A DNA stretch of 64,000 nt from Plectranthus barbatus (Eukaryota > Streptophyta > Magnoliopsida > Lamiales > Lamiaceae): assembly GCA_026898455.1 (NCBI GenBank), contig JAPKLW010001726.1, forward strand, positions 1-64,000. Reading direction: 5' to 3'. Position numbers and translations under genes: made by a program. Below, one piece after another: positions 1-10,953 of the stretch. Numbering within the stretch: the stretch's first letter is position 1; each line of letters begins with the position of its first letter. The notes under the pieces are model-generated. The model searched no databases. It was not told the DNA's origin and saw only the letters and a list, made by a program, of their open reading frames with translations.

Positions 1-955
1 GCGAAGCGGAGAAGGAACCGGGTTGACAATTTATTCTTTGACAAGCTTTTTAGAGGGTGAACTTCTAGAGGCACGTCAGGGACCATCTGAGTTGGGAGAG
101 GTTCAATGAGGCCTTGTTTGAAAAGTACGTTTTGAAGCAATATCGGAAGGAGAAGGCAGTGGAGTTTTTCCTGTTCGAGCAAGGAAAACTGACGGTGGAG
201 GAGTACGACACCAAGCTTGGTGAGCTACTCCAGATGGCGCCGCATCTGGCGGACACGCCACAAAAGATGGCAGAAATGTTCAGAGATGGTTTGTGCGAAG
301 AAATCCGCACGCAACTGGCGACCATGAAGGGTTTAAGCTACCAAGAGCTGTTGAGCAATGCCTAAGACATTGAGGCGTCCAGGAATATGAAGAAGTTGCC
401 AGAGTGGGGAGCGCAGGAATTAGAGGCCCCAACTCCAATTCAGAAAAGGAAATGGGAGGAGCCGCCAAGGCAATTCGTCCAAGGTCAAGGCAGTCAAAAA
501 CGCCATGACCAAGGTCGGCAGCAGAACTATCAAGGAAGGCACGATCAGCAGAATTTCCAGAGGTTTAATCCTCAACAGGCCCGGAGGCGTGACCAAGCAG
601 GTCCACAGAACTGCCAAAGATGTGGCAGGAGGCATACCGGAGTATGCCAAGGGAACGCAGTTAGGTGCTTCAGCTGCGGAGGCCAGGGTCACTATGCCAA
701 TCTTTGCCCAACGCCGCAAGCTCAGGGTGGAAATCGTCAGAATTTCCAAAGCCGATAAATCAACAGCTGAGAGCCATCAGAGGGCACCGCCAGCCATGGA
801 GAGGTTACATGGGAAACCAAGGAGGAGGCAGACAGGGCAATCAGGCTCCTCCTAGGAACCAGGAGGGTCACCAGCAGGGTGGTGAAGGTCAGCAGAGGAG
901 AGCCCGAGCCTATGCCTTGGACGGTAATCAGGATGATGGCAATCTGGCAGGTATG
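1..955 (+). pseudogene. gag of the chromovirus (capsid and nucleocapsid), broken
   Basis: Gag forms the cytoplasmic virus-like particle and binds element RNA. The frame open at 114-758 gives a capsid-like stretch, then a Gln/Arg-rich linker, then cysteine/histidine clusters: CQRCGRRHTGVC, and CFSCGGQGHYANLC, a classic CX2CX4HX4C knuckle. An in-frame TAA at 363 lies where a Gln codon is expected. Downstream of the knuckles the coding frame shifts; the tail (about 750-955) continues in the protease frame and is stopped by a TGA at 956-958. The true start lies before base 1. The strong match to the knuckle consensus makes the identity secure, and function is lost. Confidence 0.85.
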
Positions 956-979
956 TGATGCATTAATGATATACTCATT

Positions 980-2056
980 ATGGTATTGTTTGATACTGGA
1001 GCATCGCATACTTTCATATCATCTGCATGTGTCGAGGCTTTGAAACTTAAAGTAGAAAAGAATAGTCAAGACTTGAACTTAGCGATACCTTCAGGAGAAA
1101 TAACTATCTCTACCTTAGTATGCCGAGACTTGAGAATCAAGCTTGAGGAAAATGAGATTCAAATAGCAGAGTTGAATGTGCTAGACACTCTGGATGTAGA
1201 TGTAATCCTAGGGATGGATTGGCTGTTTGAGAATAAGGCGACGATCCTATGTCGCGAGAGGAGGGTGATCATTCCACAACAAGGGAATGAAGAGTCGATT
1301 GTGCACGGATTCAGAAGGAGACGGAGAGTACCAGTGATTTCGGCGATTCAAGCAACGAAGTTGTTGCGTAAGGCCGGGTTTCAAGACTTCTTGATATATT
1401 TGGAAGGAGAAGAGAAACCAGAGCTAACGGTGCAAGATGTACCGATTGTAAGAGAGTTCGAGGATGTCTTTCTGAAAGAACTACCAGGGTTACCACCGGA
1501 CAGACAGGTGGAATTCACCATTGACTTGAAACCGGGTGCGGCACCAATTTCCAAAGCGCCGTACCGCATGGCCCCGAAGGAATTGCAAGAATTGAAGGTT
1601 CAGCTACAAGAGCTGTTGGACATGGGATATATTAGGCCGATAGTGTCTCCATGGGGTGCACCGGTTCTGTTTGTAAAGAAGAAGGATGGATCGATGCGTA
1701 TGTGCATCGATCATAGAGAACTGAATAAACTGACGTTAAAGAACAGATACCCTTTACCAAGGATCGATGATCTATTCGATCAGCTCAAGGGAGCAAAGGT
1801 ATTTTCTAAGATCGATCTACAATCAGGGTACCATCAGTTAAAGATCAGGAAAGAAGATATTTCTAAGACAACATTGAGAACTAGATGCGGTCACTACAAG
1901 TTCGTAGTAATGCCATTTGGACTCACGAATGCTCCTGCAGTGTTCATGGATCTGATAAATCCAGTATTTCATCCCTATCTTGACAACTTCGTGTTGGTGT
2001 TCATCGACGACATTTTGATATACTCGAAGAGTGAAGAGGAGCATGAACAGCACTGA
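980..2056 (+). pseudogene. Chromovirus protease and reverse transcriptase (N-terminal part of pol)
   Basis: The reading frame begins with the aspartic protease. The catalytic triplet is in LFDTGASHTFIS near residue 5, and the late motif ILGMDWL lies near residue 77. After a linker, the RT domain runs from about residue 190. It shows VLFVKKKDGSMRMCIDHREL, KIDLQSGYHQ, the substrate loop VMPFGLTNAP and the catalytic FIDDILIYS near residue 340. The frame stops just after that motif because one base is missing near 2054; the rest of RT continues in another frame from about 2060. The frame continues upstream into the gag tail, interrupted by the TGA at 956, so this was originally one polyprotein. 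Confidence 0.92.
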
Positions 2057-2059
2057 GGA

Positions 2060-3101
2060 CAGTGCTACAGACCTTAAGGGACGAGAAATTGTATGCCAAG
2101 TTCAGCAAGTGTGAATTTTGGCTGAGGGAAGTGACTTTCTTGGTTCACATTGTTTCGGCAGACGGAATCAAGGTAGATCCAGCCAAGATCCAGACAGTGA
2201 TGGACTGGAAATCACCAACTACGCCGAATGAGATCCGCAGTTTTCTGGGTTTAGCCGGTTATTACCGAAGATTCATTGATGGCTTCTCCAAAATTGCGAA
2301 GCCGATGACCCAATTACTGCAGAAGGGCGTGAAGTTTGTATGGTCTGAGGAATGTGAGGAGAGCTTTCAGAAGCTGAAGCAACTACTAACAACCGCACCA
2401 GTCTTAGCAGTGCCTGAATCGGATAAGAACTTTGAGGTTTACACTGATGCTTCGAAGAATGCATTAGGTTGCGTATTGATGTAGGATGGTAAGGTGATAG
2501 CTTACGCGTCAAGGTAGTTAAGGCCGCATGAGGTAAATTACCCAACTCATGACTTGAAGATAGCCGCCGTAATCCATGCATTGAAGATTTGGAGACACTA
2601 TCTCTATGGAGTGAAGTTTGCCATATTCACAAATCACAAGAGTTTGAAGTATTTCTTCGAATAAAAGAACTTGAATATGAGGCAGAGACGATGGTTAGAA
2701 CTCGTGAATGATTACGATCTAACGATAAACTATCACCCAGGCAAGGCCAACTCAGTAGCAGATGCCTTGAGCAGGAAGGGAGAAGCTCAGCTAGGTTGTA
2801 TGCTTACGAGGGAAACCATATTGATCAGGGAGTTTGAGAAGCTCAGTCTAGAGGTGATATCGCCTTCAGAAAGGAAGAGATGCAAATTGGCAACTCTGAC
2901 AGTAGTGCCGCATCTGAGAGAGAGAATCATTGAGGCACAGAAGGAAGACGCAGAAATTGAGAAGTTGCGTCAGAAGCTGAAGGTCAAGCCAGTGGGAGAG
3001 TATCGGGAAGCACCTGATAGTACATTACTGTTCCGAGACAGAATTTTGGTGCCGAACAACGAAGAGTTGAGAGATGAGATTTTGAGTGAGGCTCATGATA
3101 C
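2060..3101 (+). pseudogene. Chromovirus RT thumb, RNase H and start of integrase, broken
   Basis: This continues pol in a shifted frame. RT connection sequence (FLGLAGYYRRFI) is followed by RNase H, starting at YTDAS. Three in-frame stops lie at about 2482, 2518 and 2662, each where a glutamine codon is normal. Two RNase H catalytic positions also look changed: the usual acidic residue in the THDL..AAV motif is Lys, and the Asp of the T.HKSLKY motif is Asn. The IN zinc-binding region begins near 2900 and is cut at 3101, after the residues AHDT, by the solo LTR. The reading resumes at 4552. Confidence 0.88.
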
Positions 3102-4551
3102 TGATGGTTTTTGTATACTGAAAGCATTTATTATAATGAGTATACAACGGTTTATTTCTCCTATCTGTTAACAATCTTACATGTATGAACAATAGTATCC
3201 TCTTGTCTCACCGATAGGGACGATCATACGTCGTGTTGTAGATCGCAGAAGACAGTATGATCACTTGACCAAGTGAGACATAAACTTGATCACAACCAAG
3301 ACAACGTATGAGGATACGTCTGTCTGGATGGCTGCGGCGTTGTCGGAATAAGTAGTCTGTCTATGTTACTTGACATGCTGGTATGCAGAGGTGGCGTATT
3401 GATGGACCGCAGTGAGATGTATTCGTCTGTCTGACATCAGTGAATACAAGATCTCGTTATATTGATTGAGTCCAAACCCTAACGAAGGTTCAGGGGTTTG
3501 CACGGGTTGACTGTTGCTTTGACTTGCCATGGTGGAGAGCCTAAGTAACGTGCTCGTATATCCGCATCTTGGGTAACAGCAGTTCGTGTAGTACCGCCTG
3601 AGACTGGGTTTAGGTAACCATATTCGAGTAATAGGATGGGGACATTCCCTGAGGAGCTCAATAACATTCATCGTGCCAAAGTCCTGCAGGCTGATTAATT
3701 TTAGGCACGAGTGATAAGGTTTGAGTGGTACTACTCAGGAATTATAAGATATTAATTAATTGTAGGTAGAGCTTGTCAGAGGCTCCGATTAATTAATGGA
3801 TGTCCGGTAACCTTAAATATGGGGATTCTCAATTAATGCAGCCCGTTCTCATAACGTGGTAATAAAGGGGTAGGTCAGTATTAATTCTGTGGTGTAAAAG
3901 AATTAATATTAATTAATTAATTGTGTCCTGGGTTGTGGACATGGGAATTAATTAATTTATAGGCCCACTTTATTATTTGCATTAGGTCCCAGGTCTGGAC
4001 CAACAAGTGTGCTGAATTGAGCCCAGGAGCCCATTAGGGTTTACAACCCTATGTCTATAAATAGACAGCTCTCTCTCATAAGTTGCAACACAGTTGAAAC
4101 ACACTAAACCTAGGAGAGAGAGAGGGAGGCGCCGATTCTGAAGAGAAAGGAGGAGAATTTTCGAATTTTGGTCCTGCTCAAGCCACAGATCTACGGCACC
4201 AGTAGTAGATCTGATCAGCACCGGGATACAGATCTGAAGATCTGATCTGGAGAACAAGATTTTCTTTTCTTCTTCTCTTTTTCTTTTCAATTTTCTCTAG
4301 AAATTAGTATTCTAATTTTTGTTTCCACAGACAAAATCGAATTGCGTGGTTGAATTGAAGTTTGGAATTCAAACGCAAAAGATCGGTACAGAGACGACGG
4401 AATTACGGTAATTCTCAAATCCACAATATCGCATTAAATTCATAGGAGCATGCTAGGATTTATTATGTATTTAATTATGCACAATAACCATAAATCGATC
4501 CAGTTCATTTTGGTTTTGGTGATTCGGTTCACGGTAAAACCCTACAGATAC
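3097..4551 (+). repeat. Solo LTR (3102-4546) with 5-bp TSD GATAC
   Basis: The insert starts TGATGG at 3102 and ends CCTACA at 4546. It is flanked on both sides by GATAC (3097-3101 and 4547-4551). Removing it and one TSD copy leaves the integrase reading uninterrupted, which fixes both boundaries. At 1445 bp with no PBS, PPT or coding domain, it is best read as a solo LTR left by LTR-LTR recombination. A TATA-box-like TATAAATAG lies at 4056-4064, about where an LTR promoter would be. Strand is inferred from that TATA box. The lineage is not identified. Confidence 0.88.
4056..4064 (+). promoter_or_regulatory. TATA box of the solo LTR
   Basis: TATAAATAG sits about two thirds of the way into the solo LTR. 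In plant LTRs this is the U3 core promoter. Activity is unknown. Confidence 0.5.
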
Positions 4552-5230
4552 GCCGTATACCGCTCACCCAGGAAGTACAAAAATGTATCGAGATTTGAAA
4601 ACCAAGTACTGGTGGGATGGAATGAAGAAGGATGTGGCCTTATACGTGGAAAGATACTTAGTCTGTCAACAAGTTAAGGCGTTACATCAACGACCATATG
4701 GAAAGTTGCAACCGTTAGACATCCCTGAGTGGAAATGGGAACATATCACCATGGACTCTGTGACGGGATTGCCGAGGTCACAAAAGGGGAACACGGTGAT
4801 ATGGGTCGTAGTGGATCGTCTGACGAAAAGTGCTCACTTCTTGCCGATCAAAGTGAACTATGGGTCAGACAAGCTGGCTCAGATTTACGTTCGAGAGATA
4901 GTCAGACTGCACGGAGTGCCGAAATCTATTACGGCTGACAGAGATGTGAAGTTCACATCTCGATTTTGGATGAGTTTACAACAAGAATTGGGGACTCGCC
5001 TGAATTTCAGTACGGCGTTTCATCCTCAGTCAGATGGTCAATCTGAAAGGACAATCCAAACTCTCGAGGATATGCTAAGAACAGTGGTATTAGACCGAGG
5101 AAGCAATTGGGAACCGATTTTGCCTCTGATTGAGTTTGCTTATAATAACAGTTATCAGACAACAATCGGAATGGCTCCCTATGAGGCTTTGTACGGAAGA
5201 AAATGTTGTTCGCCTCTATACTGAGATGAG
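4552..5230 (+). pseudogene. Chromovirus integrase: zinc-binding and catalytic core
   Basis: Integrase inserts the element cDNA into the chromosome. The zinc-finger part continues here from before the solo LTR. Its cysteine pair is damaged: the motif usually written CLVCQ reads YLVCQ near 4655. The catalytic core shows the first Asp (MDSVTGLPRS), the second Asp (TADRDVKFTS) and the Glu of FHPQSDGQSERTIQTLEDML, so the D,D-E triad itself is present. An in-frame TGA at about 5222 replaces a Trp codon. A small upstream frame (4450-4677) is a shadow. Confidence 0.9.
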
Positions 5231-5797
5231 GTAGGAGAACAAAGAGTTATTGGACCGGATGCGGTAAGCGAGATGATTGAAATAGTCTGGCAGATCAGAG
5301 AAAGGATCAAGGAAGCTCAGAGTAGGCAGAAGTCCTATGCCGACTCTAGAAGGGCAGAATTGTGTTTCGAGGTGGGGGATAAAGTATTCCTCAAAGTTTC
5401 GCCTTCCAGAGGGATATTTCATTTTGGAGTCAAAGGTAAACTGAGACCGCGCTATGTGGGACTATATGAGATTCTAGAGCACATTGGTCCAGTGGCGTAT
5501 ATAATAGCTCTACCCCCGAGCATGGGAAATATTCATAACGTATTTCATGTGTCTCAGCTGAGGAAGTTCGTTTATGATCCTAGACATGTGATACGCAAGG
5601 AGGAAGTAGTATTGAGCCCAGATCTACAGTATGAAGAGCGGCCGGAAGCTATCTTAGATCGCAAGATTTAGGAACTAAAAAATAAGTCCATTCCGCTCGT
5701 AAAGGTGCTTTGGAGTCACCATGGGCGTGAAGAAGCAACCTGGGAGCTGGAAGACAAAATGAAAGAGAAATATCCCGAACTTTTCGAAGATTTGTAA
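5231..5797 (+). pseudogene. Integrase C-terminal domain and chromodomain
   Basis: The reading continues after the TGA at 5222. It contains the GKLRPRYVGLYEI.. GPVAY segment typical of the integrase C-terminus, then VFHVSQLRK. An in-frame TAG at about 5669 replaces Gln. Beyond it the chromodomain core reads VKVLWSHHGREEATWELE and ends at a TAA near 5797. In chromoviruses this module guides integration to chromatin marks. The last segment is only about 40 residues and the stop means it is not translated from this copy, but the motif is clear. Confidence 0.88.
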
Positions 5798-5818
5798 TTT
5801 TCGGGACGAAAATTTTAT

Positions 5819-5831
5819 AAGGGTGAGGGGA
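5819..5831 (+). other. Polypurine tract of the chromovirus
   Basis: AAGGGTGAGGGGA lies immediately before the 3' LTR start TGTAACACC. It primes plus-strand DNA synthesis in LTR elements, and it fixes the LTR boundary. Confidence 0.88.
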
Positions 5832-6122
5832 TGTAACACCCCGTGTATTGCTCGACCTTGTAGCTCAAAATTCGAATTAATAAAGTAAATTATTCCCAAA
5901 TTTTGCATATTCATTTCGTGGTTTGATGTAGGAAATTGAATTTTACTATGGTGTTGGATTATATTGAGTGAGATTGGGAAGATCATAATTGGAGAAATTA
6001 ATTTGGTAATGAGCTGGATTATATTTTAATCTTGGAGGGATTATCAAAACTTATTGAGAATTATGTAAATGATATGATTTATCATTAATTAAATGAGGAG
6101 GTTATGTTGAGAATTTGTATAT

Positions 6123-6207
6123 TAGATCTATAAAGCATAATTGAATTATAAGGATTTATATATAGATCTATAAAGCATAATTGAATTATAAGGATTTATA
6201 TATAGAT
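6123..6207 (+). repeat. 40-bp tandem duplication in the LTR
   Basis: About 2.1 copies of a 40-bp unit beginning TAGATCTATAAAGC start at 6123 and 6163, with a partial third at 6203. The full copies look identical by eye, which suggests recent slippage or unequal exchange. Confidence 0.9.
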
Positions 6208-6842
6208 AGACTTATATAATTATATGTGAGGAAATAAGGGAGTTATACAAATATATTGGAGGAAACCACCTTCATTTGCACCTTACACTATTCCAAGTTA
6301 GAAAGAGAAAGTGAGAGAGAACTCATCACTCCCAAACCCTCACCGTCGACTTTCCGGCCAGTTTTCGGCCAACTCCGTCGACCCACGACCAAGCCACCAC
6401 CACCAACGCATAGCTATCCTTCCCGGCTTCAATTCGATCTGCAGTGGACTCCGAGAGGTGGAGAATTGATGGAGATAACCTAGAGAGAAGGTAAGGTGTT
6501 TAACTTGGTTAAATTATTTGGGTTTATGTTGAATCTCAATTGTTTGGTCGTGAATCCGTGTTTTGATGTTGTAGACGTGATCCCCGTCGTGTGAGGAGCG
6601 TTCGAAAGGTCTGAAACACGAGTTCCACCGCCGGAATCGCCGCCGCCACCGTGAGAGAGAGGGACTCCGGTGAGCTTCGTTTCCCCTTTGTTTTTCGTGT
6701 TAAATTGATGTTTTGAGGTAATATTCGAGTTCTAGGATGTTAGGGGACCTTGATAATGTATTTGCATGTATGATCGGGGGTGTGGAGAGGTATTTTCATC
6801 GCAGTTGCAGGTTTTCTGGCGAAGCTCGCGAAGAAGACGATC

Positions 6843-6961
6843 TGTGTCGATCGACACAGAAGTCTGTCGATCGACACAGAGAGTATAACTAATGAGTTTT
6901 GTGCTATTATATCTGTCCTCTGTCGATTCCCATCGACAGAGAGTATAACTAATGAGTTTAG
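6843..6961. repeat. Palindromic CTGTCGATCGACAG-type cassette in the chromovirus LTR
   Basis: Two adjacent palindromic blocks of the form TGTCGATCGACACAG are followed by a third, degenerate one (CTGTCGATTCCCATCGACAG). The phrase AGAGAGTATAACTAATGAGT occurs twice, after the second and third blocks. Near-identical palindromes occur in an unrelated LTR at 63555-63775. Confidence 0.85.
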
Positions 6962-7760
6962 AACCAAGTTTTCATAACTGCGCTAGAACTCATTTAGAGA
7001 ACAGGGTTGGAAGCCCCTTTGATATTGATTTGGGTGAATTGTCCCCATGTATTGTTGGAATGAGGCGGAGTGTCCTCTGGTGTTTGGATCCGGAGTCTTA
7101 AATTTAAACGATCGGGTCTCAAAATGGATTTATGAGACTAGTGCACTTGGATGACAGTAGGTTGAGTGTGAATGCATTCCTAACTGATCATCGTAACTTG
7201 GAAGTCGGCCAACTTCCAGTTACAACACCGATACAGATATAATAACAGGTAAATAGCACGCGTGCCAAAATAAAATGTTTTAGATAGCATGGTTCTTTTC
7301 AACAAAACCCCATGTCTTTCTGTGTGAGTTGCATAGCATTTCTCATATATAATGTATGTTTTCGGGCATGTTTCTCATTGGGTACATTAGTACTCAGCCC
7401 CTCGTATTATTTCTAATATACGCAGGTTGAGCAGCGAGGATGGGTGAGCAAGGGTGTAAACGAGCAAAGTGAAGAATTTTGTAAACTCCTAGATCCTGAG
7501 ATATGCATCATCATATGCATATCTCCGCCACGCTACACACACGCTGCTACACTCTCTGATTTTACCCTTCCCACCTGAAATTGTTAAACACTTGAATTCT
7601 GTTTTGTTAAACTTGACTCGGAGTACGAATTTCTACAGTTTTATTTATCTTTTCGTTAAATCAAAGTCTTCCACTTTATTGTTTGAGAATGGGTTTGATA
7701 AAACCAGAAACATCAATGTAACGTGGCCCTAAATTGGGAAGGTCAGTTGGGGGCGTTACA

Positions 7761-7888
7761 TAATTCTACCGCATTTTACTTATATAAAAATACACATAAA
7801 TTTGATTTAATCATAATGCTTAAAGCATTTATATTTTTATAATATTTAAAATGTAATAATGTCGTACAACGTACGGGTGAAATACTAA
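7761..7888 (+). mobile_element. Helitron 3' tail (truncated copy)
   Basis: Before the end there is a short hairpin: CGTAC (7863-7867), loop AAC, GTACG (7871-7875). It is followed about 10 bases later by CTAA (7885-7888) and then T. A hairpin close to a terminal CTRR with insertion before T is the Helitron 3' signature. The same design, with very similar wording, occurs at 29491-29516, so both belong to one family. The chromovirus LTR lies directly upstream, so the rest of this copy is beyond it or lost. Confidence 0.72.
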
Positions 7889-8017
7889 TTGCTAATGATT
7901 CAGAGGTAATTCTATTATTACTTAATCAATGTATTAAATTAACTAATTACTTAAAACTAATACATTTTTATTGTGTAACATTTCAAATGAATATCTCTAA
8001 TAATTCCTGCAGTATTC
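7889..8017. other. AT-rich stretch before the Helitron RPA exon
   Basis: No gene is seen. A pyrimidine run and CAG just before 8014 look like an intron end leading into the RPA-like exon. A Helitron 5' terminus (TC...) could not be identified here. Confidence 0.4.
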
Positions 8018-8229
8018 ATGAGGAAGTGGAAGTCAACATTAAAACAAGGTTTGCTTTATGGTATAAAAAACTTCTTGGTGGCTCATAACACAGGAAGGTA
8101 CACAATTAGCACACATGAGTACAAAATCAAGTTCAACTTTGAAACAGTTGTGAAAAGAATGGTGGAAGAAGATTTCCCAAAACAAATATTTTTGTTTAAA
8201 CTATTTGAGGAAATTCAAGATTTGGAGGT
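8018..8229 (+). pseudogene. RPA70-like OB-fold protein of a Helitron, first recognised exon
   Basis: Plant Helitrons often carry a gene resembling the 70-kDa single-strand DNA-binding subunit of replication protein A. Here RKWKS is followed by YGIKNFLVAHNTGRYTISTH, then YKIKFNFETVV, the core of the first RPA/DUF223 OB fold. Part of the domain between RKWKS and the core seems missing. The exon is broken at 8229 by the Tat retroelement. Reading resumes at 20375 with the same TSD, so the retroelement landed inside the gene. Confidence 0.78.
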
Positions 8230-8876
8230 TGTTGCGGGTACAATTATTCAGAAACTGGAGCCCCGAGAACTGTGAACGAGCCAAGCAGGAAATATCATAA
8301 CAAACGTGAATGATGAATTTCGAAAAAGTTACAGATAAATGAACTGAGCGTGAATTCGATTGATTGACTATTCTAATGAACAATGAAAACGATCTATCAG
8401 CTTTTTCTAAAGAATGTAGGGGTAGGTTTTTTCTATCTATTTGCATGTCCTTCTTCTATGCGTTGAGGAAGTATTTATAGGGGGTGGCTTCACTCTAGGG
8501 TTTCCGCGGCCTCTTCCTTTATGTTGGGGCTACTCCCATGAATCTCGGGGTGGTTCCTTTACGTGGTAGTTAGGCAGTTCCAAAATTCCCTCGAGCTAGG
8601 CGTTATGCGCCCGTTGCCTATTTCTGATCGTTGGACGATTGTCGAGGTAGGTCGTTGTTACTCCATCGAACCCCCTTCTTGCCGATCGGACTGATTTTGG
8701 CCTTGGTTGAGCTGCTCTCGACCATGATCGAATTGCTTTTCAGTCTCGAGGACTGCTTGCTTAGCAAGTTCTGGTCCGGTGGCTCCTGCAATATTGTTTG
8801 ATCGGTGGTATTATCGACCCTTCATTGGGCTTCGGTCTGTTTCCCGTTGGGCCGGATCTGGCTCTGACCCCCAATA
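8230..8876 (-). repeat. 3' LTR of the Tat element
   Basis: It begins TGTTGCGGGTAC on the plus strand and ends CCCCCAATA. The other LTR ends CCCCAACA, so the canonical TG of this LTR (minus sense) has mutated to TA. It is similar along its full length to 19717-20369. Confidence 0.92.
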
Positions 8877-9815
8877 ATATCCTCTTTGGCTTGGCTGGTA
8901 ATGTCCGTCATGACCTATCGAGTAAAAAATAGTGATCGAACTTGTACTTACGAGATTTATTTCCCAGATTTTGGCCCTTCGGACTACCTCAAGGTAGGTC
9001 CGGCTTTATTCGGGTGCTTGTGAACACCTCTCGGATCAGAGGACCAGTTCCTCTATGGGGGTCCTCACCCGCGCAGCCCCGGGAAGCTGTTGCGGGTGCC
9101 GTCACCGCAAGCCCGAATCAAGGGTGTTAGTTTGGGCAGTTCGAGTTCTGCCTCGTTTTTACTCATGGCCATCCTGTGAGCCCCGGCAAGCTCTGTGGGT
9201 TCGCAATTAGGGGTCTTATCGTTTGATACCTGATTTGTATCCGGCGCGTAGCCCCTAGTGATTGGTTTTAGGGTTTCGGTTACCCGTGCTTCATTGACCT
9301 ATGTAGGACTACTTTTTGTCGAACTGCTTTTAGCAACCTACTTTTGGCGAACTGCTTTCGCGCAGTTGGGTTTGAATTTTGGGCGGCAAAAGTCGATGGC
9401 AGTTGTGTAATTTCCTCGAAAACCTAGGGCGGTTTTGAGAAGTTGAGAAGGCACGGAATTATAACCGTTGTTTGGGACGCGCGCTTCCTCACTTTTCCCA
9501 ATGCAGTCGATTCTCTCTCTCTCAAGCAATTTTCGGCGATCAATTAATTCTCGATTTTCCGGCGATCAACGCTCGCATCGTCCGCAATCTGCTCACGGGT
9601 CTCCTTTCTTCCTTCAACTCGAAGGTAACACACTTTTTTCCTCTTTGCACTTCGCTTTGTGTTGTGTCGCCGAACCCGCGTGGGGCTTCTCTCTCTAGGG
9701 TTATGGTTTTCCGGTGGGGAGTAGGGCTGACCGGGGCTCTCGTCTCCCCTTTCCTTCTTTTTTCTAGGTTAACTTTTATTCGAGATTTGCCCTATTTCTT
9801 GGTTTCTGTTTTGAA
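8877..9815. other. Tat element spacer between 3' LTR and antisense ORF
   Basis: No coding domain is recognised. A purine-rich stretch (minus sense CCAAAGAGGA) beside the LTR may be the polypurine tract. The stretch 9500-9815 is T/C-rich, like a 5' leader or intron of the antisense ORF. Small open frames here are not supported as genes. Confidence 0.5.
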
Positions 9816-10953
9816 ATGAGTTCTTCCGATTCCCAAAATCGGGAAGAGTCCCCTGAGGAGGGGCGCGGGCTTACGCCACCGTTCACCCCGTCGCCTCTTC
9901 ATGTTTTCAAGCCATCCGATTTTACGGGCCCGGATTGGAGTTTGCAGTTTTAAGGCCCGGAGTTGCCGGGACCGAGTGTGGAGTCAAGCGAGAGTTTTGG
10001 TTCAGATCCTCGCGATCACCAGGTCTTGTCGGAGGCCTTCCAGGGGTTGGATCGAACCCTGGCCGGTGGTGAGGCGTCTGGCTCAGACGGGGGTTCAACC
10101 GTGGCAGCCCTCCTAGAACCAGAGGTCGCTGGCGAGTATGTCCTCCCTTCTGACTGGAGGACCCATCACGTCCTCGGGGCTACGTCCACGGTGACTCGTG
10201 AGATGATGAAGGCCCTCGCCATGTTCGTCCCGTTCAAGGGGGTGGAGTATTCTTTGCCTCGTACTCCCAATAAGTGTTTTGACCCGCCGCCGCAGTTCGC
10301 AGCCTTCTACACGACGACCACGGAGAACGGGGTTGGTCTTCCCGTGCATCCCTTCTTCAGCGAGGTGCTGGGGTCATACAATCTTTCCCCTTTCCAACTA
10401 TCCCCCAACGGCTGGTGTCACCTCGTTGGGGTGTTGCTAGTGTGGCTCGATCTGAAGCTGGGGCTTCCGACGGTTCGTGAGTGGCATTACATGTACCAGA
10501 TTAACCAAAGCCCCAACAAGCATTAAAACTACTTCACGCACTGGTCTCGCAGAAAGTCAACGTTGATCAAGAAGGCCCCGACCAACTCCCCGAGGTGGTG
10601 GACGACGTTCTTCTACCTGAAGTTGGACGAGAGAGCCCCAGAGTTCCTTCGTCAGGGGGGAAATCCGATCAGTGGGTCGATGTTCCCATGACAATTCCTA
10701 AAGTTCGTATCGTGCTGGATCTAACCCGGTTTTTTGTTAGGCAGATCCCCCCGAACAGACCTCATTGTCGAGGAACACGCTCGGATTGACAGAGCCTACG
10801 ACGTGTCAGAGAGTGATCGCCTTTGGTCGATCGTCAGGAACGGCGGGTCGATCACTGCCGAGGCCATCTTCAACAGCGAACTCCGAGCCACCCCCTTTTC
10901 AGAAGAAATGACCCGCCGCCGTCCTCATGTTCCTCCAGACCGGGTCGCTGCCG

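Larger units (their letters stand above)
1..7760 (+). mobile_element. Ty3/gypsy chromovirus (Tekay/Del-like), 5' end outside window
   Basis: Reading left to right, the plus strand encodes gag with zinc knuckles, aspartic protease, reverse transcriptase, RNase H, integrase and a C-terminal chromodomain. A polypurine tract and a 3' LTR follow. This order, with integrase after RNase H and a chromodomain at the end, defines chromoviruses. The 5' LTR and the start of gag lie left of base 1, so no target duplication can be read. The copy is dead: at least six in-frame stops, a one-base deletion after the RT catalytic motif, a gag frameshift, and a solo LTR at 3102-4546 that splits the integrase. 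The Tekay-like label rests on overall resemblance and the long LTR, and is less sure than 'chromovirus'. Confidence 0.93.
5832..7760 (+). repeat. 3' LTR of the chromovirus (1929 bp)
   Basis: The LTR starts TGTAACACCCCG directly after the polypurine tract and ends GGGGCGTTACA at 7760, so its ends form the inverted pair TGTAAC/GTTACA. It contains a 40-bp tandem duplication (6123-6207) and a block of short palindromes (6843-6961). Only this LTR is in the window, so age by LTR divergence cannot be measured. Small open frames inside are not genes. Confidence 0.88.

Noticed and set aside
3366..3671. Open frames within the solo LTR
   Set aside because: No motif, and they lie in U3-like sequence bounded by a TSD.
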